Assembly: GCA_013176395.1 (NCBI GenBank)
Contig: JABMLP010000016.1
Location: forward strand, 372,001 to 436,000
Direction of reading: 5' to 3'
From: Venturia oleaginea
Taxonomy: Eukaryota > Ascomycota > Dothideomycetes > Venturiales > Venturiaceae
Length of the DNA: 64,000 bases
In this document: positions 20,579 through 30,408 of the stretch, one piece after another
Layout of the letters: every line of letters starts with the position of its first letter
Numbering within the stretch: position 1 is the first letter of the stretch
The notes under the pieces: generated by a model
Database searches by the model: none
Seen by the model: the letters and a program-made list of their open reading frames with translations, nothing else
What the model was told of the DNA's origin: nothing
Made by a program: the position numbers and the translations under genes

Positions 20579-23084
20579 TCACACCTTCTTGGCCTCAGGG
20601 TGGTTGGCCAAGCCTTCAACGTTACGTGGCTCATCGTCGTCGAAATGATAAAGCTTTGGCTCGGTCAATCCTTTCTTACGCAAAATGTTCTTCTTAACGA
20701 AGTGTGGTCCGACGGCCGTCTGTTGGTATTTCATATGGGTACGTGTGGGGACAGCGAACACGTAATCCAACTCCTCAAGAGTCCTCTGTTTGGTCTCAGG
20801 CAACCACCAGAAGATCATCCAGAAAGCAATGAAATTGAGACCAGCGTAGAAGCCAAAGGTTCCCTGGGGCTTGAATGCACGGAGCATACGAGGGAGTGAA
20901 ATAGACAGAACCGAGGCCCAAAAGTTGTTGGTAGCCACGGCAAAAGACTGCCCAACCTCACGATGGGAGAGCGGGAAGACCTCTGCGCTGTAGGTAAAAG
21001 GAACGGGTCCCTCGCCAGGGCTGTAGAAGATGTCGAAGAGGTAGATGAAGAAGGCAATCAGACCCAGATGCGCAGAAGAGCTAGTAGGAATCCAGAAGCA
21101 GAAACCTGCAGCTAAAAGAGTCCAGCACATGTTCGGGAATGTAAAGAGAAGAAGTTGACGGCGTCCGAAAGTGTCGATTGTCCATACAGCAGGCCAAGCG
21201 AAGATGAAATTGATTAGACCGAAACCCCAGGAAGCTAGGAGCGCTTCGGTGACGGTGGCGCCGGCATTCTGGAAAATCGTTGAGCTATAGAACGCAATGA
21301 TATTGACTGTGTGAATATGTTAGGATGTCTGCCAATTCAAGTGGAAGGATGAACATACTTCCACACATTTGTTGGCCGATATGGACGATACCAGCGGCTT
21401 GCGTCGCTCTTCTTACCCGGGGGATCGTAAACAGCTCTATGCAGCGAGTGAAAAAGTTTCCATTCTGAGAGACGCCAGATTGACTGATAATGAGTTCCTC
21501 CTGCCGAAGGAGAGCAAATGCGTAGTACAAGTCTCTAGCGGCTTGAATGGGCGAAGTACGGAGACGTCTAAAGGATCTAAACTAGCTGTTAGGGTTAAGA
21601 ATAAAGCAAGGTCTTAAACGAACTGACTTATATGCATCTCCATATCGCTTCTTCTTCATGAGCCATCTTGGTGATTCGGGACAAAAGTAAATTCCTATCA
21701 GAAGCGGAATAGCAGGGATGAATGCACTTCCCAATTGAAGGCGCCAGGAGATAGCGCCAGTATCTTTGACAGCAAGATTTGCGCAAGTCCCAAGGAAAAT
21801 GCCAAATGCAGTCCTATGAAGTCAGAATCAGCTGATTAACCTGAGAAGCCCGAGAAGACTTACCAGATTTGCCAAGTCATGACCAGCCCGCCACGAATAT
21901 TTGCAGGAGCGACTTCGGCTGAGAAGACAGGGACAGTGACCTCCTTCAAGCCCATACTAGTACATCATTAGGCCGTGTTCTCGGCAAATTGAAGATCAGC
22001 TTACCCAATACCCAGCAGCACACGGCAAGCCACTAGTTGCCCCCAGTGCTGTGTGACCGCTGAACCGAGAGGCGCAAAGAACGAGAAGATAGCCCCAAGG
22101 AAAATGGTCGTTCGACGCCCCAGCCACTCATTAAGTGGATCGGAAAGCCAGCCAGCACTACCGATTTGTCAGCGTGTACAAAGAAAAAGTGAGTAATTAA
22201 ACGCACAAAAAAGCAATGGAGATGTAAGGGACGGAGTTAATGAATCCAACAATCCAAGAGTTCTTGTCACAAAGAGCAGCAGCAGCGGCTGATTCCGCAC
22301 ATTGAGGTCCTGAATCCAAAATGCCAAATCGTGCCGGAAAAGACAGATTGGCACCATTAGAGCCTAAAAAACATTAGTCCAAGTTTCGTCAAATAGAAGT
22401 TACAAGCTCGAAGGAAAGAAGGACGATTCGCAAGTTTAAAACCGGATCTTCGCTTTGAGGCTATGATTGAAGCTGCAAAGCTGCCGAAATTTGCGCGCGA
22501 TTGATCTCCGCCTCTCAGGTTGTCTTATTCTCGTATGGACATAAACTCAACCCATACATGGCTTCGTCCTTCATATAACAAGAACACAGCTTACCAGTCT
22601 GATCCCATCCTTGGATTGCAGCAGCAATACTGTTCAGGATGATAGTGAAGTACAAAGTCTTCGGATGTCGCCACCGATGCGTAACCTCCATCAAAATATC
22701 GGCGCGTTCACTATCTTCGAGATCATCGATTTTGTCCAGATCGCGTGGGTTCTGGGCTAGCAAAGCGCCTTTCTTGAGCAGTGGAAGAATATCCATCAGG
22801 TTGTTGTCTGTCGCGAACTGTTCGACATCGGCGAGAAGTTGGGCTTTCGGAACTCCAACAAGGGGATTGCGGATTCTGTCTTTCTTCAGTAACGCAATAC
22901 CATGGGATATATAGCAGTACTCACTCTCCAGACCCATTGCTGGTCAATTCGTGAACGGACTGACGGCGGCGAGCGTCGTCATTGAAGACAGAGTGTTTAT
23001 GCTCAGCTTCACCAGCTTTCTCGCTGTATCATTGTCAGCATCAACCCGATTATATGGAACAATTTCCGGAGCCCACCCTGCCAT
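20579..23084 (-). CDS. MFS sugar transporter (sugar porter family)
   Basis: Proton-coupled sugar uptake at the plasma membrane is the expected role. Downstream exons, in transcript order, are 22937-22595, 22363-22207, 22157-22005, 21956-21864, 21813-21628, 21576-21359 and 21306-20579; they form one frame of 625 codons. Family marks: [18 protein letters not shown] in the first membrane segment, [63 protein letters not shown] and [16 protein letters not shown] better N-terminus lies further upstream: an 8-nt first exon (23084-23077, ATGGCAGG), a 53-nt intron (23076-23024), then [26 protein letters not shown]. That frame meets TGA at 22923 while [19 protein letters not shown] continues in the next frame, so one extra base near 22925-22938, or an unrecognised splice, separates them. 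The internal ATG at 22937 is the fallback start. Confidence 0.85.
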
Positions 23085-24350
23085 AAAATCTGTGTTTTCT
23101 TGGACCATTCTTACGGTAGCAAGCCGACGAGAGAGGTCAAGTTGGTGTTGATTTTATTTTGAGGAAGCGAGAAGCCGGGGCTCAAATCATTTATTACAGC
23201 TTACGATCCGGGTTACTCGAAAGCCCGGGGACGGAAGGCGGGGTCACGACAGCTTGTTGTGCCATCATCAAGTACTCTTCAAGCTCAGTGGTTACGTCCA
23301 AGTCTGCTTACCGGGATCACACGACTTTCAGAGGGAGCCTTCTAGTCGGCCTGTGCGACCTTGATCGCTGATGGGCAGCAAGAAAACGCGAAGGAGTATG
23401 ATTTCACGTAGCACGATTGGTGCAGCGAGGGCAGGGCAAATGCAAGCCATATGCACGTACCCCAGATTCTTGCTGGTTGAAGAGAAAGCGGCCATGACAA
23501 GCAAACACAAGCATGAGCGCTAATCACAGATAGTCTCTCACCGTCGCGCCTGCTAATGGGTAGTCGAAGACATCAGCCTCGCGCGAGCACCAAAGCCTCT
23601 GCATTGAGGTATATCCAAGCTCCTTCGGAGGCGACCTCTTTCATCACCACCAGGATCTTGGCTCAAGTACAAGCAAGCTGAAGCTTTGCATCCCGTCTTC
23701 CCCGCATTCGATTGCTCAAGACTCGAGCCACCAACAGTTGACTCTACTAGCAGCGCGGAATCTTCTCGCTGGCGGCTACACTTGACCGGTGTGAAGGAAG
23801 GAACGCTGCGGGATAAGAGTCATGGGAGAGTCAGCCTGGATGCGCCTGAGTCGCGTCGAAGGATCTTGAACCAACTGAAGGGTCAGTACTCAGTAGTACT
23901 CAGTAGTTCTCAGCACACCTGCGTGAGAACGAGTCCAGACTAATTGCAAACCGTTCCCTCCTCACACCGCTGCTGGAAGAAGAAACTCGCGCCGACGACT
24001 TGCCTCTGGTGCTCTCGAAACCCTTGAGGTCGAAGTTTGGAGGCGGGAAATGTCAGGCGCCGTTCGCGATTCGTCGACTACGCTATGGCGAGCAAACTTC
24101 AGCTGGGTGTATGCCCATTGCGAAGGCACTAGCAGTAATCTTCCCTCTGAGTCCGGCACCATTACGCGATGGTCGTTGGGTCGATGCCTTGATGGACGTC
24201 GTGATGGAGTTTTACGGGGGAGACCGACTTTTGACCACTGTCCACGGGTCCGCCATATTGTTGGGGGGTGCTCCACTGTTTGCTTCGTGCTTCCCGTCTC
24301 CTCTTGCCGATCGACTAGAATATTTCTAAGCAACAGCGCGTCGCGTCTCT
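23085..24350. other. Intergenic region upstream of the transporter
   Basis: No supported gene. Open frames up to 123 codons occur on both strands at 23960-24330 but overlap each other and carry no recognisable motif. Confidence 0.4.
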
Positions 24351-24530
24351 ATCTCCATCCATCTCCATCCATCTCCATCCATCTCCATCATCTCCATCAT
24401 CTCCATCATCTCCATCATCTCCATCATCTCCATCATCTCCATCATCTCCATCATCTCCATCCATCTCCATCCATCTCATTCATCTCATTCATCTCATTCA
24501 TCTCATTCATCTATTCATCTCCATTCATCT
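24351..24530 (+). repeat. Microsatellite of ATCTCCATC/ATCTCATTC type
   Basis: About 180 bp of tandem ATCTCCATCC, ATCTCCATC and ATCTCATTC units with shifting unit length (10, 9 and 10 bp). It opens spurious frames rich in Ser-Ile-His. Confidence 0.95.
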
Positions 24531-24593
24531 TTCTTCCACTGCCTCCGTTGGAGAATCATTAGGATCCGCCAATCAAGAATTCAAAAGCCTTCA

Positions 24594-25067
24594 TCACGTC
24601 GACACCAAGGACCACTGCTGTCTCGCTTCACGACCATTCTGCAGCACCGAGACTTGCATGTCGCGAAAATAACACCCTGCCTTGGCACTTTTGGCCACCA
24701 AGCGGGCATTTCGATTGACTACAGTGTGGTGAAACTGACCGCGAAACCCAGATCGGCCAGGCATCTTTTTCCTCCGCGCCACAACCAAAGATTCTGTAAC
24801 GACATGGGTTAGTTTTACATCGCCGTCAATAGTCAATACCTCGATTGCATCTTCTGCTGCGTTCATCTCATCGATGCGCTTGAAGAGACGGAAACACACC
24901 CTACGACGGTTAGGTTGCCAAGACTTCCATTTGTTCCAAAATAATTCTAGGCTTTTTTTAGAACCATTCTCTAGATGAATGGCTTCCCAGCCTCTTAGTT
25001 GTTCAGATATATCATCCCCCTCCTCTATTTCTTGCTTAATGTTTACAAACACAAATCCTTTTCTCAT
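24594..25067 (-). CDS. Hypothetical 157-aa open frame
   Basis: An ATG-to-stop frame on the minus strand. Charged N-terminal half (EIEEGDDISEQL, GSKKSLELFWNKWKSW, RRRVCFRLFKRIDEM) and basic middle (ARRKKMPGRSGFRG). I recognise no family, signal peptide or membrane segment. Composition is less biased than random frames nearby, which is the only reason for listing it. It could be a remnant exon. Confidence 0.22.
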   Translation of the reverse strand: MRKGFVFVNIKQEIEEGDDISEQLRGWEAIHLENGSKKSLELFWNKWKSWQPNRRRVCFRLFKRIDEMNAAEDAIEVLTIDGDVKLTHVVTESLVVARRKKMPGRSGFRGQFHHTVVNRNARLVAKSAKAGCYFRDMQVSVLQNGREARQQWSLVST

Positions 25068-25748
25068 TTCAAGTTCAAAGGCGCGCTTCGAAAGCCTACT
25101 GGAACTATGGGGGCCATCTTGAACATAGGCAGAACTTCGATGTTATCCGCAATTCGGCTTGGAGCCCTGACTGGGCACCTCTGCCTTGCTTTGTTCGACG
25201 GATGAGGAGCCAAACATGAGCTAGATATTCAACTACTCATGTCAAGTTTGGTAGACTTTCTCCGCTGTCTGTTACCAAAATATATATTTGGAAACATCTT
25301 TGTGTGCCTGTCTGGAATCCCAAACTGCCCACCAATCTATGCGAACTGTGTATCCGCTTGGGTTAATGAACTGACAGCTACCTCTGTGGAAACAGTTTGA
25401 CAACCTGGCAGCTGTTACCTGATTGAAGACCTCGGTGCAAAAACATTTTGATTAAAAATGACTTTTATGTCTGTGCTTGCGTAAGAGAAGGAAATACGTC
25501 CTAAGCTGGATGATTCCTAGGAGGCAGTAGAGAATTGGCGGTGAAAGAATGCCTGTATAAGATGTAGTCCATGCAGCATTGTTCACAGCACCATCACCAT
25601 CATTACAGTGCGATCTCGATCGATCCGCTGTAACAATCTTTAACTACTTCTTTCCATAAGCAATTTCACTATCACGATCACGCCGTATCTTACTAATAGC
25701 CTCACTCAACATCATTCAGTCATCGACATAGACTGCGCGTAAGATAGG
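25068..25748. other. Promoter region of the peroxidase gene
   Basis: No gene seen. It contains a TATA-like TGTATAAGA near 25555 and a C/A-rich leader with repeated CACCATCA/ATCACGATCACG words before the peroxidase ATG. Confidence 0.4.
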
Positions 25749-27491
25749 ATGAAGTGCGTCAACATTTTTCTCAGCTCGGCTCTGGCTACAACAATCCTCG
25801 CATATCCTGGTGCTGGAAAATGGAAGCAAACTCTCGCTGAGCTTCAACGTCGAGCGGCAACACCAGTCGACTCTCCAGAGGATTCCAACGAGCTCCTTGG
25901 CGATTTGCTTTTTCCTGGTCCTTCAACTCCAGTTGGAAAGGTTTGCACCCAACACTTTCTTCAATCTGGAGATACTAACATCGCTCAGCTTGTTTCAGAT
26001 CTGCTCGTAGGCAATGCAGATGCAATCTCGAGCGAGATCATCACTGCTGCGCCTGCGCCACTTGGTAGCGATGATTGCAAGAAAGACACGTGCTGTACTT
26101 GGAAGTACGTTGCAGATGAGATGCTCGCCAACTTCAAGGGACAATCTTCCAGATGCAACAATTTTGCTCGCGTAAGCCAATCCAGCACCATTACAGACAC
26201 CCGCTAATCGTATGGATTGAAGGGTGCTATTCGTCTAGGGTTTCACGATGCCGCTGGCTGGCAGAAGGGAGCAGCTTATGGCGGTGCAGACGGATCCATA
26301 CTTTTAACTGATGAGCTGAGCCGCCCAGCCAATAGAGGTCTTGAAGAGATCGCAGTCATGACCAAGCAAATGTTCGTATCCATTCCTCTGGTCATGATTT
26401 GTCTCATCTGCTGATACTCCCTTGAGATATGCCAAGTATCAGCCATATGGCGTTTCAATGGCCGACGTGATTCAGATGGGTGCTACAGTCGCCACTGTCG
26501 CTTGTCCGTTGGGACCTCGCATCAGATCTTTGTAAGTCTACATTTCTTCAATTCTCCCTGTATCTACGCTTGCATTAACAGATCTTTTAGCGTCGGTCGT
26601 GTAGATAACCCCACCGCCTCTGTTGATAATCTTCTACCAGATGTAAACGCCGATGCAGACAGCCTTATCAAGCTGTTCGAAGACAAGACGATCAAACCTC
26701 ATGGACTAGTTGCGCTCGTCGGTGCTCACACCACTAGCCAGCAGCGATTCTTGAGCCCTGAACGCGCTCTTGATCCACAGGATTCCACGCCTGGCGTCTG
26801 GGATGTCGCTGTCTACCCACAAACTCTGGACACAAATGCGCCGAAACGAGTTCTCAAATTTCCGTCTGATGTCAAGATCGCTGCCCATCCACGCATGGCC
26901 AGCGAGTGGAAAGCTTTCGCTGATCCAAAAACTGGTCAAGCACACTGGAACGACGACTATGCCAAAGAGTACATTCGCCTGTCCATGCTTGGCGTAAACA
27001 ACATCAATGCCTTGACCGAATGCTCAAAGGTCCTCCCTCCAGCCATCGAGGACTTCCAACCACCCGACAAGAGCAACGTCGATATCTGGGCAAACGGTGG
27101 ATACCAAAATCTCGGCTCCAAATTCGGTCAACTCATGGCTGGTGCAATGTTGACTACGAACCAAACTCTTCCTCAACTCGGTGTCGATCCTATGCAAGCT
27201 TGGTCTGGATTTGGCAGACCACCAGCTGGTCCTCCATCGGGTCAGCCAGGCGGTTTCCCAGGTCAAGGGCAGCAAGGCCCACCATCGGGTCCTCCATCGG
27301 GTCAGCCAGGCGGTTTCCCAGGTCAAGGACAGCAAGGCCCTCCATCGGGTCCTCCATCGGGCCGGCCAGGCGGTTTCCCAGGTCGAGGTCAGCAAGGCCC
27401 ACCACCTGCAAGGCCTAATGGTCGTCCCTCGCCAGCGAGGGCTAATGCGCTTGCGGCTTTTCGTAAGTGGAGGTTGGGAAGAGATTCCTGA
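25749..27491 (+). CDS. Secreted class II haem peroxidase (ligninase-like, ascomycete type) with Gly/Pro repeat tail
   Basis: Exons 25749-26171, 26223-26371, 26427-26531 and 26591-27491 give 525 aa. Class II peroxidases use H2O2 to oxidise phenolic or other substrates outside the cell. A signal peptide (MKCVNIFLSSALATTILAYP) is followed by a Cys-containing domain. The distal haem pocket is R145 and H149 in IRLGFHDAA; GADGSILL is a calcium-site region; the proximal histidine is H272 in LVALVGAHTTS. The body ends near YQNLGSKFGQLMAGAML. Residues about 438-498 are three nearly identical 20-residue Gly/Pro/Gln units (GGFPGQGQQGPPSG), then a basic tail (RPSPARANALAAFRKWRLG). Intron 2 (26372-26426) uses an unusual GTTCGT donor, chosen because it alone restores IYAKYQPYGVSMADVIQMG. 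I do not see the full Mn-binding or long-range Trp features, so substrate type is open. Confidence 0.88.
27228..27407 (+). repeat. Three 60-bp tandem repeats coding the peroxidase tail
   Basis: Units at 27228-27287, 27288-27347 and 27348-27407 differ at a handful of positions. The length is a multiple of three, so copy-number change keeps the frame. Confidence 0.95.
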
Positions 27492-28581
27492 GTATTGAAC
27501 TTGCTCCAGTCCTTCCACCATCCTTCTATTCTTTTCTTTTCTTTGTGTACTTCTCCTGTCAAGAGCGGTGTAGGATAGGGTGGCAGGCTGGTGTCGTCTC
27601 TCTTTCAAGCGCCAACTTCACCCAGCTGGCTTTGTTGAAGATTGATTTTGGTAGGGGGTGCTGTAATATTAATAATTTATCATCAAGTGGTTGAAATGAG
27701 ATTTGTGTATTCATATGACACCGCTGCTGTATAGTTAGTACCTACTAATTTGTTCTTGAAAATGGATTTGTATACATCTTTTGCAAAACCTCATCAAAGT
27801 TTCCAACGCCAGGGCTAGAGCTGCATCTCGCCATTGCGATGATGCCACGACATTGCAAGATACGACGTGCTTGTTTTGAGTGCTAATCTCATCGTTTATG
27901 TCTCTTACTATACGTTGCATTATTTCCTTAGGAATAGCTGCCCCACACGTGATTGCAGCTGTTTCCACGTATCGCGATTCGCGACAACGCGGAGACGATG
28001 CGACGACGTCGAGCGATAGAAACGAAGTGGTTTGGACTCAAATCAAATAGCTTTTTACATTCGGCGGCCGCTCAGCGGCCAACTACTTTTTAGGGGTTGT
28101 TTTAAAGTGGACTTTTCGATTTAGAACTAGAATAGTTAAGAGATTAAAGAAGAGGTTAAAGAAGAGTAAATTCCTCCTTTCTTAAAAAGAATTCTAAAAA
28201 CAGTAGATTTCTTAGTAGGTATGGTATATATTTCACGCGGGACCGATTACTTGAGGGGCCGCTACAACTTGAAGGCTTCTCGAGCTCTATTCAAGTATAA
28301 CATTTACCAACATCAGAACTGCCAGACAAGTCGAATCGTACCAAATCGGCTGACAGCTACGTTGAACCCATATCTGTCCGCCGTTGCACAATTGCGCCAT
28401 TCCCTCCTCTATGAACTACCTTTTTCCAACCACGGCTCACAACACAGTACGAGAAGGTTCTACACTTAACTTTCGCACAGGCACCACTTCCTACTCTATA
28501 GGTCATGAATACTCATCTACTGGCGAAGGATAACCATCAATAACCTAGATCTTTAGGAGACAACTCAACACCACAGCCATC
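27492..28581. other. Intergenic, partly repeat-like
   Basis: 27492 onward is the peroxidase 3' UTR. Around 28060-28080 the palindromic GCGGCCGCTCAGCGGCC adjoins an A-rich tract with direct repeats (GATTAAAGAAGAGGTTAAAGAAGAG, about 28140-28170). This may be a relic of a transposable element, but no paired terminus was found. Confidence 0.35.
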
Positions 28582-29777
28582 ATGCCCTCATTCATCGATA
28601 TACCACAGAAGATTCGCGATAGCATCATCGAGCTCGCCATCGATACCAGAACGGCTGCCCCCGAGAACGCGGAGACTGCAACAGCGGGTGATTACAGAGA
28701 ACTGCATGATATACAGTACCGCTCCTGGATCAAAAGAAAGCACGTCATGTATCCTTCGACTCCATGTACATCGACGTGCCAGTCTCTTCTTCTGGTCAAC
28801 AAGAGTCTGAACTTGCAGACCCGCGCAGCACTTGGTCGGCTCAGTCAAGAATTCAAGTTGGACGTCATGCTCGTCCAAGAATACCAGCTGTGGGCGACGT
28901 GGACTTCTTATGTGCCTGTCTTTGTACCCAATGTTGGTAGAGTCAATGTTTCTTTCCGGATCCTCCCAACAACTCAACTCGGGCCAGGTGGCTACACGGG
29001 TTTTCGAGCAGGCTGTGGAGGACCTCCAGGTAGGTTTACCCATTTTCTTTGTCTCGATTGCAACTCTATTTGGAACTCAGCGCTCGACTTCACTCCAATA
29101 TCGATATCCTGGCGATTTAGTTATTCCAGATTGCCAGAAATTTGTCAATATCAATCTTGTGTTGAGGCTCACCAAAACGAATGGCGCAGTTGAAGGTTTC
29201 AAGTTTAGAAAAGGCACAAAATGAACTAATCTGTATGTCTCTAGCTATTTACTGGCAGTTGTACGCCTTGTTGGAACGCTCGCTGAGATGTGGCCCCACA
29301 ACCACGCACACTAAGCAAGAAAAAGGATTCCGAGCAATTCAGATTCTCGATCTGGACGTCATCACTCCAACCGGCATCACTGAAGAACAATACGAATTCC
29401 GAATGCCTCTCCTAATCGCCCAGGAACCACCTCAAAAAGAGCAAAAGATCCTTCATGTCCAGCATCCACAGAACTGGTTCGAAGAAATCGAGTCAGGCAT
29501 GAGCATTCTATTGTGCTTGTACCGTGATGCCTTGCCCTTGGGCTGTATCTTGTACGAAAGAGTGGGAACGATCCGATTCAAGCTCGATGGCGATGTGCGA
29601 GGGGAACTTAATCTGGCTAAATGTCTTTCAAAAAGGAGTTATTCCACTCAAGCGGACGACAGATATCCAAAATCGCGAGAGCGATGGTGTAAGATGATCA
29701 GCGAAGTTTATAAGAAGAGACAGGCGGCAGATTTGCCATGCATACCGATTGCCGAGCTTACGAAGGAGGACGAATAG
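28582..29777 (+). CDS. Uncharacterised fungal protein with F-box-like N-terminus, 326 aa
   Basis: Exons 28582-29029 and 29245-29777; the phase-1 join restores GGPP|AIYWQLYALLERSLRCGP. The protein resembles a large, uncharacterised Leotiomycete family with the order: short Leu/Ile-rich F-box-like start (FIDIPQKIRDSIIELAID), a QSLLLVNKSLNLQTRAAL segment, a FKLDVMLVQEYQLWATWTS strand, WxxLYxLLER helix and a C-terminal GxxLYERVGTIRFKLDG segment. If the F-box is real it would link to SCF ubiquitin ligases, which is inference. The intron is 215 nt, four times the usual size here, and contains a 34-bp segment related to the inverted repeat at 53524-53604. This suggests that a repeat inserted into the intron. 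Confidence 0.65.
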
Positions 29778-30408
29778 TCTTGGGGATAACTCCGGTTTTC
29801 CTAGGTAGGCTGATGACCTTCGGGGTAGGGGAAAATATGGGCGAGCATTGTTCTCCTCGGCAAATTCAATCAAGAATCAAGATTAAGCCCGCTAGTTCAA
29901 AAATTCTTGCAGACTACACTTCTGTATGACAACGACGATTTGAAGAAAGCATGCTTTATCCCTACCGCGATGCTATGGTCCAACAGCGAGGCCACTAATT
30001 CATGCCATTTCTACCGTGCACTGTTGGACTACCAATTCCCTGCCTGTCGAGACGATCTGGAATTTAGTAAGCTGGAAGAGGCAATGGTCTGGAAGTCCGG
30101 CGAGCGTGCTTCGGTTTCTCGAGTAAGACTGAGATAGGTCACGTGTCGCGAATTGAAACAAATCGAATCCCATCACGAGTCACGAAATCCATGCTTTACC
30201 TGATAACCTGAGTTTCAATTTACAAAGGGCACTTAAGTGCGAGGGAATAACCTCAAGCAAGCGACACGTGCATATTGAGGCGCAGCAGTCGGCCCTTTTT
30301 TCCATCCCTGATCATCCTCCAGCTCATCCCAAGGAAATCATCATATCTTCCAACATCTCTCTCAAGTCAATTCAATCTTACTCAAAGTCTCCAGTCTCGT
30401 CCAAACAC
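29778..30408. other. Promoter region of the phospholipase C gene
   Basis: No supported gene. It contains two CACGTG motifs (about 30138 and 30264) and a C/T-rich leader before the ATG at 30409. Confidence 0.4.

Noticed and set aside
24050..24562. 170-codon plus-strand frame ending in Ser/Ile/His repeats
   Set aside because: The C-terminal third is the ATCTCCATC microsatellite and the rest has no recognisable content.
28058..28260. GCGGCCGC palindrome as a transposon terminus
   Set aside because: Similar GCGGCCGC sites occur at about 9303, 17625 and 55081, but no paired ends or target duplications could be found.
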